Source: Lithodes maja (taxonomy: Eukaryota; Arthropoda; Malacostraca; Decapoda; Lithodidae). From it: a stretch of DNA of 64,000 nucleotides. Position 1 is the stretch's first letter; every line of letters begins with the position of its first letter. Below are positions 41,778 through 52,086 of this stretch, piece by piece. The notes under the pieces were generated by a model, which saw only the letters and a list, made by a program, of their open reading frames with translations, did no database searches and had not been told where the DNA came from. Location of the stretch: contig JBAKBP010013024.1 of the NCBI GenBank assembly GCA_037953745.1, forward strand, positions 1-64,000, read 5' to 3'. A program made the position numbers and the translations under genes.

Positions 41778-43572
41778 TGTGACGTTGACCACTCCGTTAG
41801 AACCGCATGGCTTGTCCTACAGTGACTCACTAGGATCGCCAGGGCAGTGGATGGGGCTACAGTTTATGTATTAGAGTGTGCTTTATTTCATATGAAAGCT
41901 CGTGTCATGGGCAGTCCAGAAAGGCTCTTTGTTTTCGCCCATGTCAAGGCTTTATATATTTAATTGTAAAGCATATGTTTTATCATTAACTAGTAATGAT
42001 GGGATCTGGGAGAGAGAGAGAGAGTAGAACAGAGTGAGAGGGGGCGCGCAGTGTTTTTTTGTCCCGCTCGATGACGTCACGGCTGGCTGCCTCGCGGGGG
42101 TTGGTGGAGAGAGGCCCTTACCATGCTGCAAGCTCTTGCTAGTGGTTAGTTGACTTGTAACCGCTTTTTTCCCACGCGGCTCGAGCTAGTGCGAGTATAT
42201 ATATACAGTTCCTCGCCACTCTCTCCCTCAGATCTGGTCTCTAGAACACACCCATCTTTTTTTTCCCTTGCTATCTGTCCCCGCTCCGTACCTGAGAATC
42301 TTTTCCTCTGCCTATCTCTCTCATTTTCCATATCTTTCACCACCTTTTATTAATATTATACCCCCTCTGGTTAACTCTGCAAAATCAGCTTCATGCTGGC
42401 CAGTTGTATTGTGTGTTAAGGTCTGATATAGCCTATGTATGTTAGTTGTTAAGATAAGTGGATCACGAAGCATTGGTGGGCTTTCATATTGCCGCTTCCT
42501 ATAATTATTAGTGTTCTGCTGGATTAGATAATGCTAGACTAGGAGTCTGATATTATAGGTATTGTTTCCTATGAGTGCTGGCTTCAGTTAAAAGCGGCAC
42601 GACATACCTGAGAACTGGAGTTGATTGAGTAAATTCTAGTCTGTGTGCCATTGAGAGTAGAGCATGCACGAATGAGGGGTTTTTTGCCTATACCATTCTG
42701 CACTGTTCTAGTCTCGATTGTTTGTCTTTGAGGTACGCCAGGAGAACGCTTAATACTTTGGTATTAAGGTTTCTCAAGAGAGCTACCCTTCATTATAACG
42801 TAATATTTGACGCACAGACTTGAGATTTGCACTATGCTATGCAGCATGCCATGCGCACCAGTATCTCGTATCATTGACTCTAGCTAGACTTTATCAGTCA
42901 CAGTAGACATTAAGTATATTAACCTAATTACTCTTTTTATGCATACCCATTTATGATTACACAAGCATTCGCAGCCTAGTTTGATGTATTGAGACACAAA
43001 CGACTTAGGCTCTTTTTGTTGATAGGAATACTGCATTGTCGTGGCGATTATTATTAGTGTTGTAGTGTTTAGGATATTCTTGGCTCCGACGGCATTATAT
43101 ATTCTGCCTTTTTGTGTGCATAGCCTGCACGAGTATTGTTCCGCTGCCTGCCTTTTTGGGTTCCATTTCCGATACGAGCATCTTTATAGCATCTAACATT
43201 TAAAGAAGATTCCTTGTTAGTGTTGAAGGACTTTAGTGCACTTTCTTTCATGCAGGAGTGCCTGACATTTATTGATTAAAGTAACGTAAGCTGTAACTTC
43301 TCTTACCACCTTACTTTGCATACCATAACCAAGCACCTTCGGTTATAGGTAGTAATAGGCTGTTTTCACATAACATTAAGCCTAGAGTAGACGCACATTT
43401 ATTGAGAGTTTGATAGCCTATTATTGCATATAGAACTCTGTAGAGTATTTGTGTTCTTTGTTCACTGGGAATATACTTCAGAGGTTGGAGCTAGCGCTTT
43501 CCGTTGTAACATTTATGCCATTACTAGTCCAATGAATAAGAGCCCTGATATATTTGAACCCCAGTCGTAACA
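41778..43572 (+). repeat. 5' LTR of element C
   Basis: 1795 bp from TGTGACGTTGACC to CAGTCGTAACA. A TATA-like run (GAGTATATATATACAG, about 42195-42207) is a candidate promoter. The second LTR has TATAATATTATATACAG there. A GA repeat is at 42011-42025. Confidence 0.93.
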
Positions 43573-43587
43573 AATGGCGACCTTACC
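43573..43587 (+). other. primer binding site of element C
   Basis: AATGGCGACCTTACC directly after the LTR, the same core as in B and D. TGGCGACC fits a tRNA 3' end GGTCGCCA (possibly Arg). Confidence 0.7.
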
Positions 43588-43788
43588 TAGGATTTGGTGA
43601 ACCTACATTTATTAGCAGGGAACATTTGTTGTTTTGGAGAATATTTTGCGGGGATCAGCAAGAATAATTTTTTTTGCAACATAGTATAGCCCTTGAGTAT
43701 TTCCGAGAATTTTTGTGTGTATATTGAGGTATAAGAGTTTGGGGTACTTCTTTTCTGAATATTGTGGTGAGAAAGTTTTGTGAGCATC

Positions 43789-46458
43789 ATGTCTTATACC
43801 GGATCAGAGGAGAATGGAGACACAGTACGTAATGTCGAAACTGAGGAACAGCAGCATGATGAAAGGGTTAATCGGGTGAACTGTGAGGAGGATGCTAGGA
43901 TATTTTTGCAATGGCCTGTTACTGCCGAGCGGTTGGAGGGTATGGATCGGTACGGTCTTCAATGCCTGGCCACAGCTATCGGTCATGCGGTTACTAGCAG
44001 CATGACCAAGGATAACTTGATAACGTGTGTACTGGGCAGGGTGACTGGTGAGCGAGATGAGTTGAGTGCTCAGAGCCCTTCGGCCATGCTTCCCCTACAC
44101 TCGACTCCCAGCCATCCCAGTAGTTTGCCGACCCCGGGTACGCTTCCGCAGTTGGGTGGTGACTGGCAGGGTGGGTTGCCCCTGGGGGTACCACCGGTAA
44201 TTTCAAACATTGTAGCACCTTCACCTCCTCAAGGGTTATCTCAAGAATTATTGCTTCAGCTCGAATTAGCTAAGCTTCAGCAGCAACAAAGGGCATGTGA
44301 GCTTCAGCAGCAATTAGAATTAGCCAAGATAGAAGAGAGAGCCAAGATAGAAGAGAGAAAAAGTCACCAGCACATAGAGCTAGCAAAAATCCAAGCTGAC
44401 TTAGAGTCGACTAGGTACTGTGCCGACATGGACGTAGAGAAGTCGCGAGTAGAGGCAACGGGGCAGCGACTTGGGGCTGGTAACCGTGTTCATGATCAAT
44501 CTCTCTCGCACTTATTGAAACTGGTTCCGGTGTTTGATGAGAGTGGTGTAACAGAATTTTTCACACGCTTTGAGAAGAAGTGCCAGGAACACCAGTGGCC
44601 AGAGAATAAATGGGCAGCACTTGTATCTTCTAGATTAATAGGCAAGGGTCTTAAAGCCTACGATACGTTACCTTTGGAATTATGTATTGTGTACGAGGAT
44701 CTCAAGGAGGCTGTCCTGAGGGCTTACGAATTGCAACCAGAAACGTACCGTTTGAAGTTCCAGGGTGTAACTAAGGGAAGAGATAGCACCTTTTTGGAAC
44801 ACGCCCGGGACTTGTCCGATGCTATGGGGAACTGGCTCCGATCTGAGAAGGTCACAACATTTGATGAAATTAAGCAGTTAATGATGTTGGAGCAGTTCTT
44901 TAAGAGCACGGGCGGTGATCTAACTTTGAACTTGAAGGAGAAAAACCCAAGAACTCTAGTCGAAGCAGCAGAAATGGCTGATCGACGGCTGTCGTTGATT
45001 CGGGGTTGCGGGTCCTCACAGAAGTACGATGTAAGTGCTAAGGACCGTTATCCTCCCCCTCCCCGTAACAATGACACATTTAAACAGAAGAGCCATCAAA
45101 CTAAAACTGAATCCAAACCTTACACCACACCGTATGTGAAAAGTCAGGGGCCTTTTACATCACAGTATAAGCCGAAACCGAAATTTATGTGTTTTAGTTG
45201 CCACCAGGAGGGTCATAAGGAAAATGAGTGCCCTAGTCGACCTCCTCCGGCAGCCGTGTCTTTTGCTCACGGCATTGGAGTGTTCAAGAGGACATCGGAG
45301 TTTGTTAGAGGCATTTCTTCCGAGGTAAATACACTGCCAGTGCAGAAGGATCCGGAAGGCTTATTCCCTGTCCGTGATGCCTTTAGTGACCACAGGGGAC
45401 TCGGTTGTGTGGAGTGGGGGGGTAGAAGACATGAGGTGAGAATTTTGCGTGACACTGGGGCATCGCAAACACTGTTGAGAAATTTCACTGGTAAACCTGT
45501 CAATACAGCGCGGGTGGTTGTGGTTCAGGGAGTTAATGCAACAAGGTCATACCCGCTTGTAAGAATGAAGGTGGAAGTTGATGGTGTGACTCGTGACCTG
45601 GATGTAGGGATTGTGGAGAAGTTACCTGTTGGGGGCGTCGACCTCCTTCTCGGCAACGACTTTGCGGGACCTACTTCTGAGGCTCCACCCTTGGTCGTTG
45701 CCGAGAAGCCGGCCGACGTGAGTAGGGAGGAGCAGGAGTGGGTTGAGAAGTGTCCGGTGCAGCCTATGGCGTGTGTTGTCACCGGAGATCCTGCATCCAG
45801 GGAGTCACATTCTGGTCAACAATCTTTAGATCAGTGGAGGAAGGGTACCGAGAAGGGGTTGAAAGTTGATGCGGTTGAGAGTTTAGTATCGGCGGACATT
45901 CTCGGGGACTCATTATTAGGACCACATTTCGAGTCTAGAGAAGACCCATTAACTGTTCCTGAGAAGGCAGTGGATGGGCTTAAAAAGACGATGAGACAGC
46001 AACGGTACGCAGAGAGAGAGCAACGGGAGGCCAAATTTAATGTAGGAGGGGGGCATGAGTTGTTTCGCAAACACTTGGATAGGCTTGCTCCTTCGGACAT
46101 TCGTAAGTTGCTATTGGAAGACCCGGAGGTTCTTGAATGTGGTACCGGTGCTGTCGAGTTGAAGGAGGACAGTGTTGCACAGTCGAGAGATGTAGCAACG
46201 AGGTACCCTGACGCGTACCCTATGAGAAATGGGTCAGTGAAGACGGTGGTCCGAAACTTGCTAGTGTATTTTTCCCGGTATGGTTACCCGCAGGAGATTC
46301 ATGTTGTTTTGTTTGGTGTACCTGGGGAAAGTTTGGGATTCAGCCCTAATGAGCTCGTCTTTGGACACCGTGTCAGAGGGCCTCTCCATATGGTTGAAGA
46401 AGTATGGGAGGGCGCAGAAAAACCTTGTTCTATGCTCAAGTGTGTCCTCAACAGTTGA
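43789..46458 (+). CDS. gag: element C: gag, protease and partial integrase in one frame
   Basis: I start at the ATG 43789 (MSYTGSEENG), which aligns with the gag starts of B and D; the frame is open 9 bases upstream from a GTG. The gag has a linker, a Gln/Glu-rich helix (QQQQRACELQQQLELAKIEE), the capsid-like block SLSHLLKLVPVFDESGVTEF, EKKCQEHQWP, LRAYELQPETYRLKF and the knuckle CFSCHQEGHKENEC. The protease has RILRDTGASQTLL and GGVDLLLGNDF. The integrase is cut: the HHCC domain and first D are deleted (join at VAQSRDVATRYPD) and the second D to E region is gone (join at PQEIHVVLFGVPG). It ends with a TGA at 46456-46458 where B reads Arg. Confidence 0.9.
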   Translation: MSYTGSEENGDTVRNVETEEQQHDERVNRVNCEEDARIFLQWPVTAERLEGMDRYGLQCLATAIGHAVTSSMTKDNLITCVLGRVTGERDELSAQSPSAMLPLHSTPSHPSSLPTPGTLPQLGGDWQGGLPLGVPPVISNIVAPSPPQGLSQELLLQLELAKLQQQQRACELQQQLELAKIEERAKIEERKSHQHIELAKIQADLESTRYCADMDVEKSRVEATGQRLGAGNRVHDQSLSHLLKLVPVFDESGVTEFFTRFEKKCQEHQWPENKWAALVSSRLIGKGLKAYDTLPLELCIVYEDLKEAVLRAYELQPETYRLKFQGVTKGRDSTFLEHARDLSDAMGNWLRSEKVTTFDEIKQLMMLEQFFKSTGGDLTLNLKEKNPRTLVEAAEMADRRLSLIRGCGSSQKYDVSAKDRYPPPPRNNDTFKQKSHQTKTESKPYTTPYVKSQGPFTSQYKPKPKFMCFSCHQEGHKENECPSRPPPAAVSFAHGIGVFKRTSEFVRGISSEVNTLPVQKDPEGLFPVRDAFSDHRGLGCVEWGGRRHEVRILRDTGASQTLLRNFTGKPVNTARVVVVQGVNATRSYPLVRMKVEVDGVTRDLDVGIVEKLPVGGVDLLLGNDFAGPTSEAPPLVVAEKPADVSREEQEWVEKCPVQPMACVVTGDPASRESHSGQQSLDQWRKGTEKGLKVDAVESLVSADILGDSLLGPHFESREDPLTVPEKAVDGLKKTMRQQRYAEREQREAKFNVGGGHELFRKHLDRLAPSDIRKLLLEDPEVLECGTGAVELKEDSVAQSRDVATRYPDAYPMRNGSVKTVVRNLLVYFSRYGYPQEIHVVLFGVPGESLGFSPNELVFGHRVRGPLHMVEEVWEGAEKPCSMLKCVLNS

Positions 46459-47328
46459 GAACGGATGTTGCGCAGTCTGGAGTTGGCTGGCCGTAATTTG
46501 ACTAGCTCTCAGGCCCTCATGAAGGACAGGTACGACCTCAAGGTTGAACTCAGGGAGTTTCACGTGGGTCAGGAGGTGTTGATTCTACTGCCCCTTGTAG
46601 GTCACCCCTTATCCGCAAAGTACGCTGGTCCTGATAGGGTGGTGGAGGAGCTATCGGACCTGGTTTGCTTGGTAGCCACTCCAGACAGACGGAAGTGCAA
46701 TCAGTTATGTCATGTTAATCCCATGAAGGAGTATGGGAGGCACCCCCCTGAGCCTCTCACTGTGTCTGTGATGACGTTTAGCAGTCAAGGTGGAGAAGGA
46801 GAACGGGACAGTCAAGCTCAGGTGGAGGATAACTGGAAGGATAAGAAGTTCAATTGGGCGCCTGAGTGTGAGAAGGTGTTTAGAGAAGTAAAACACCTGT
46901 TGTGCACTCACCCGATCCTCAGGGCCCCTGACTTTAGCCTACCTTTCCAACTAGCAACGGAGGCTAGTGGTGTGGGGGCTGGTGCCGTCCTTGTGGAAAA
47001 GGACGATGATGGGCTGGAGCATCCTGTTAGTTTCTGCTCGGTGAAGTACAATTCGGCCCAGGAGAGCTGCTCTGTTGTCGAGGAGGAGCTGCTGGCGGTT
47101 GTACTTGCGCTGAGGCATTTCGAGGTCTGTGTTCCAGCCTATGGTCCGGTCGTTGTAGTTTACCCAGATCATCTCCCTCTCAAGTTCTTGAACCAGTTTC
47201 ACAATCGGAATATGAGGCTGACCAGGTGGTCACTAAGGTTATTGGTATATAACCTGGACATACGCCATATTGCCGGTTGTGACAACGTGGATGCAGATGG
47301 TCGTTCAAGGGTATATGATCCTGGGTAG
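46459..47328 (+). pseudogene. pol: element C: integrase C-terminus, GPY module and RNase H (RT deleted)
   Basis: The same frame continues past the TGA with the integrase C-terminus (KDRYDLKVELREFHVGQEVL), a GPY-type module (KYAGPDRVVEELSDL) and HVNPMKEYG. It then jumps directly to KFNWAPECEKVF, the connection domain, and RNase H (LATEASGVGAGAVL, VVYPDHLPLKFLNQFH). The entire reverse transcriptase is missing. The first RNase H Asp reads Glu (LATEAS against LATDAS in B), so RNase H is probably inactive too. Confidence 0.88.
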
Positions 47329-47483
47329 ATTGACACACGGGTAGCCTCCTGCTTTAGTTTGAATAGTATTTTGCGCTTGGTGCTTGTTGGCTCGCGGTCG
47401 TAGCCCAGCGTATTGGGTCGTAAAGCAGGAGTTGAGCGTTTGGTATAGAAGAAAAACTAGGCTTGCCCCTATAGTGCAGCCGA

Positions 47484-47497
47484 AATAAACAAATTAT

Positions 47498-47534
<37 letters not shown>
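47484..47534 (+). other. AATAAA signal and A31 tract inside element C
   Basis: AATAAA at 47484-47489 is followed by 31 A at 47504-47534. Element B has an A-rich tract at the matching place, so this is a family feature that has expanded here. It lies between the RNase H stop and the 3' LTR. Confidence 0.8.
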
Positions 47535-47536
<2 letters not shown>

Positions 47537-47804
47537 TTCTTTGATAGTTGAATTTTTTCAGTATGTTATAGCAGTAATTCTGAGTTGCACTCCTCTCAGA
47601 ATGCTGGGCTAGAGAAGCTCGCTCTTGAGGAGCATAACTACATATAATTTAACCTATTGTGTGGGGAGGGTTATAATTTTGAAAAAATGTTTTGTTGAAG
47701 AACTGTGCCAGATATTTTACTGCCGCTGGGTGATGGGAAGTGGAGATACAGCATGGGTTCTAACCATCAGATTTTTGTGAGCCTTGGGGCCTCTGAGAAA
47801 AATC

Positions 47805-47814
47805 TTGGGGGGGG
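47805..47814 (+). other. polypurine tract of element C
   Basis: AAATCTTGGGGGGGG ends directly at the TG of the 3' LTR. Confidence 0.8.
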
Positions 47815-49612
47815 TGTGACGTTGACCACTCTGTTAGAACCGCATGGCTTGTCCTACAGTGACTCACTAGGATCGCCAGGGCAGTGGATGGGGCTACAGT
47901 TTATGTATTAGAGTGTGCTTTATTTCATATGAAAGCTCGTGTCATGGGCAGTCCAGAAAGGCTCTTTGTTTTCGCCCATGTCAAGGCTTTATATATTTAA
48001 TTGTAAAGCATATGTTTTATCATTAACTAGTAATGATGGGATCTGGGAGAGAGAGAGAGAGTAGAACAGAGTGAGAGGGGGCGCGCAGTGTTTTTTTGTC
48101 CCGCTCGATGACGTCACGGCTGGCTGCCTCGCGGGGGTTGGTGGAGAGAGGCCCTTACCATGCTGCGAGCTCTTGCTAGTGGTTAGTTGACTTGTAACCG
48201 CTTTTTTCCCACGCGGCTCGAGCTAGTGCGAGTATAATATTATATACAGTTCCTCGCCACTCTCTCCCTCAGATCTGGTTTCTAGAACACACCCATCTTT
48301 TTTTCCCTTGCTATCTGTCCCCGCTCCGTACCTGAGAATCTTTTCCTCTGCCTATCTCTCTCATTTTCCATATCTTTCACCACCTTTTATTAATATTATA
48401 CCCCCTCTGGTTAACTCTGCAAAATCAGCTTCATGCTGGCCAGTTGTATTGTGTGTTAAGGTCTGATATAGCCTATGTATGTTAGTTGTTAAGATAAGTG
48501 GATCACGAAGCATTGGTGGGCTTTCATATTGCCGCTTCCTATAATTATTAGTGTTCTGCTGGATTAGATAATGCTAGACTAGGAGTCTGATATTATAGGT
48601 ATTGTTTCCTATGAGTGCTGGCTTCAGTTAAAAGCGGCACGACATACCTGAGAACTGGAGTTGATTGAGTAAATTCTAGTCTGTGTGCCATTGAGAGTAG
48701 AGCATGCACGAATGAGGGGTTTTTGCCTATACCATTCTGCACTGTTCTAGTCTCGATTGTTTGTCTTTGAGGTACGCCAGGAGAACGCTTAATACTTCGG
48801 TATTAAGGTTTCTCAAGAGAGCTACCCTTCATTATAACGTAATATTTGACGCACAGACTTGAGATTTGCACTAGGCTATGCAGCATGCCATGCGCACCAG
48901 TACCTCGTATCATTGACTCTAGCTAGACTTTATCAGTCACAGTAGACATTAAGTATATTAACCTAATTACTCTTTTTATGCATACCCATTTATGATTACA
49001 CAAGCATTTCGCAGCCTAGTTTGATGTATTGAGACACAAACGACTTAGGCTCTTTTTGTTGATAGGAATACTGCATTGTCGTGGCGATTATTATTAGTGT
49101 TGTAGTGTTTAGGATATTCTTGGCTCCGACGGCATTATATATTCTGCTTTTTTGTGTGCATAGCCTGCACGAGTATTGTTCCGCTGCCTGCCTTTTTGGG
49201 TTCCATTTCCGATACGAGCATCTTTATAGCATCTAACATTCAAAGAAGATTCCTTGTTAGTGTTGAAGGACTTTAGTGCACTTTCTTTCATGCAGGAGTG
49301 CCTGACATTTATTGATTAAAGTAACGTAAGCTGTAACTTCTCTTACCACCTTACTTTGCATACCATAACCAAGCACCTTCGGTTATAGGTAGTAATAGGC
49401 TGTTTTCACATAACATTAAGCCTAGAGTAGACGCACATTTATTGAGAGTTTGATAGCCTATTATTGCATATAGAACTCTGTAGAGTATTAGTGTTCTTTA
49501 TTCACTGGGAATATACTTCAGAGGTTGGAGCTAGCACTTTCCGTTGTAACATTTATGCCATTACTAGTCCAATGAATAAGAGCCCTGATATATTTGAACC
49601 CCAGTCGTAACA
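47815..49612 (+). repeat. 3' LTR of element C
   Basis: 1798 bp, nearly identical to 41778-43572. It ends CAGTCGTAACA and is followed by TTAC. Confidence 0.93.
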
Positions 49613-50250
49613 TTACCTTTGAACTGTTCGCCGGGTGTACTATGTTGCCGCGCGAGTCTATCGGTTAGGCCGAGTTACTCCCTGAGAAAATCGCATTTCA
49701 GCCGGGAGGTTCGTGGTTTAGCATACCACGCTGGGACATTTGGTAAGTTCCTTACTCGTCCGCTGGATGAGAAACAGGCAGCTGGCTTTGAAAGCCGCCA
49801 GAAAAACGAACCAAAATTTTCAGAGGTGCTGACTTATCTGTGAAAGTCAGACACCCCCAAAAACCCCACACCAACAGGACGTCTCCTGATTCCCTCTAAA
49901 CATGTAAAATCTCACATGCAAACTCAGGGAAGCACTTTAGGCTATGACATAATTATATAGAATAATATTATTCATCAATTAATGATCCCAAGCCTTACCC
50001 GGAGACCCCTACTGAGGCTGGCCACGAGGCTCGTAGAAACAGCAAAAATGGCAGCTCCTCAACCTCCTGAAGACCCAGCAGCAGCAGGCACTTGGTGAAG
50101 AGGCCCACGAGAGTGGCCCACGCGCAGACCCGGACTCTGGAAGATTCCACACCACGTGTGGCAACCCTTAAACCAGAGCGTCTGCTTAAAACAATAATGC
50201 AACTGCCTCATAGAGATGGCCTGAAGCATAATCCTGCGTCGAAGTAGCCT
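49613..50250. other. DIRS 5' non-coding region
   Basis: Sequence between element C and the mini-LINE. A plus-strand open frame at 49619-49843 has no recognisable domain and I do not call it. Part of the DIRS element because the right terminal repeat lies beyond it. Confidence 0.5.
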
Positions 50251-50681
50251 CCTAACTAATAGTTGTTGTTGTTGTTGTTCCCTAAGCTGCCTGGCCGAAC
50301 AGCCCCGAGTCCCTGACTAAGGCCATGGCCACGATCGGGCTTTCCCACAGAGCTCTCATTGAGTGTAGGTTGTGTTGTTGGCGTAAGTGGTTGTGTGAAA
50401 TGCAGTCTTCTATGATGTGTTTAATGGCCTAACATATGTGTCCTGATGTGGCGGCGTCTACGCCGTGGGACCACCTCCCGGAGCTGCCAACCGCGGATGG
50501 CTGCCAACCCTCCACGGCCGGAGACAAGATCAATCGACCAGTGGAGGACAACCGGATGCCGGCCGCGGGGAGCAGTTTCGGGAGCCAAACCGTCACAACT
50601 ATCCCCTGCCCCCCCCCTGGGGGCACGGATCCTTGGAGTGGCTTCGGTCGCGCCGGGAATTTCCACACCTAACTAATAGTT
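50251..50681 (-). mobile_element. mini-LINE (5'UTR joined to 3' end) with 14-bp target duplication
   Basis: The perfect 14-bp duplication CCTAACTAATAGTT lies at 50251-50264 and 50668-50681. Between them, the minus strand starts GC-rich (GGAAATTCCCGGCGCGACC), then has ACACAACCACTTACGCCAAC and CTGTTCGGCCAGGCAGCTTA, matching the 3' end of the LINE at 25415-25525, with an (AAC)n tail. No RT is present in about 400 bp. Short overlapping open frames at 50421-50692 reflect GC content only. Confidence 0.82.
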
Positions 50682-50944
50682 ATATGCAATAGCTAAGGCG
50701 CATAATGACAATAACATAAAAAACAGATGATGCACAGATCCTGGTGGACTCGAAGCGCCTCTACAAAGTACCCTATTTTAACACTTCCTGCGGGCGTACC
50801 AATGGGGTAGCCTGTGCTCTAATCTAAAACCTTGTTCAATACAACTCAGATATATACAAATAAGTAAAGACTCACTAGAAGGAAGCAAACGAAAAATAAA
50901 GCGGAGCACACTGGCACCCAACGCCTCGGTACGACCGCGGGAAG
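50682..50944. other. DIRS 5' non-coding region
   Basis: No gene seen. It leads into the right terminal inverted repeat. Confidence 0.5.
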
Positions 50945-51240
50945 AGGAAGAAAGTATGGCGGCTCAGGGAGCAGCGGCAAGGAACACCACACAAGATCCA
51001 CGAGATGGAAAGCTATAGTATAACAATTATTAAGTATATTTTTCTTTTTTATATTTTACGAAGGCTTTTCCGTAGCGAGTACCCAATCATAAGACGATTC
51101 CATAAGAGAATAAGCGTTACCCTTATGAAGCGTACTCCGTTCTCCCCGCGGCGGTAAATTCAAATTGGCTACCGCGGGCGCTTGAATGGAGGCTATTATA
51201 TTAATAGGCATATCGTCAATGATGGAGGAGCCACTAATAA
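50945..51240. repeat. DIRS terminal inverted repeat, right copy
   Basis: Reverse complement of 34001-34340 with scattered differences; contains GAAAGTATGGCGGCTC, TACCGCGGGCGC and CATATCGTCAATGAT. It ends CCACTAATAA, where the Penelope-like sequence resumes. Confidence 0.88.
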
Positions 51241-51390
51241 ATATATGTGTAACTCTTCAATACTTTTCACTACCCCCCACAGTGTCATGCGATTCCTAGC
51301 AGAGTCCCTTCTCACCCAGGACCTCAAACCATCCATCAGTGCACACGAGACATCTACTCCACTACTATGTTTTTATATTAACTGGTATGT
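51241..51390 (+). pseudogene. Penelope-like element, endonuclease C-terminus (part 2)
   Basis: The plus strand encodes SSILFTTPHSVMRFLAESLL and LKPSISAHETSTPL, the usual end of Penelope-like proteins (a block naming the ESL..K.KPS...TPL tail). It continues the protein cut by the DIRS element at 34000. Confidence 0.7.
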
Positions 51391-52024
51391 CATTAAATTT
51401 ACACTTCTATCTTTTAGAATATTTTGTTAATAGTAGGCAAAATTAGTTAAATTCCACGCTTCTTCACACACTATTACAAGTTCAACTTAAATTTATCGCG
51501 AAATTTGTTCTATACGTATTTACTTACCCATACTACTGCTTCAGCTCAAATTCTAACATACATAATACAAATCACATCAAAAGCTCAACTCATAACTTTA
51601 AAATATCCCCATTTTAATATACTGTATACTGTACAAAATGATTTTCTCAAATTAAATTATGAAAACTTCCCTTAGATTGATCTAAGTGAATACCATGCTT
51701 TTCTACACTTACTACTAAAATTACAATTCACCCTTACCTATCCCTCAACTATATAGGAATATCTTTTATTCACTATTTTGCAAAGTAAACTTAGTTACGG
51801 TTACTCTACACAAAACATAATGATAATCAAACGTTCACTAGTTTTCGTCTTAGTTTCCCATTCTTTGGTAATTTTAAATGTACATAATTCATTGATAATA
51901 CAATTGTACACAACAAATTAGATACATGTACGTTAATATAATTTATAGATCTGATGATAGCTCGTGAAGAGAAGTCGCAACATTATCCAAGAAAGATGTT
52001 GTTTCTTACGTTGGTCTTTCTATT

Positions 52025-52027
<3 letters not shown>
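51391..52027. other. AT-rich unassigned region
   Basis: No coding pattern; probably Penelope 3'UTR and flank. Confidence 0.4.

Positions 52028-52083
<56 letters not shown>
52028..52083. repeat. TA microsatellite
   Basis: (TA)28 at the 3' end of the minus-strand LINE; probably its tail or target. Confidence 0.95.

Positions 52084-52086
<3 letters not shown>

Larger units (their letters stand above)
41778..49612 (+). mobile_element. Ty3/gypsy retrotransposon C, non-autonomous (no RT), nested in DIRS
   Basis: LTRs 41778-43572 and 47815-49612 differ by only a few substitutions and small indels. Target duplication TTAC lies at 41774-41777 and 49613-49616. The internal region carries gag-protease-partial integrase and GPY-RNase H in one frame (43789-47328). 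It belongs to the same family as B. LTR similarity indicates it is among the youngest insertions here. Confidence 0.93.
34001..51240 (-). mobile_element. DIRS-like tyrosine-recombinase retrotransposon, with MITE, element C and a mini-LINE inside
   Basis: Inverted terminal repeats (34001-34340 and 50945-51240) bracket gag, RT, RNase H, methyltransferase-like and tyrosine recombinase regions, all on the minus strand. An internal complementary region (34396-34510) contains the complements of both outer ends fused together, the diagnostic DIRS1 layout. There is no target duplication, as expected for recombinase integration. Without the nested insertions it is about 8.5 kb. Many frameshifts; inactive. 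Confidence 0.9.

Noticed and set aside
49619..49843. 74-codon plus-strand frame right of element C
   Set aside because: No domain, in a non-coding part of the DIRS element; probably chance.
50421..50692. Five overlapping open frames in both strands
   Set aside because: GC-rich 5' part of the mini-LINE; frames overlap and none has a domain.
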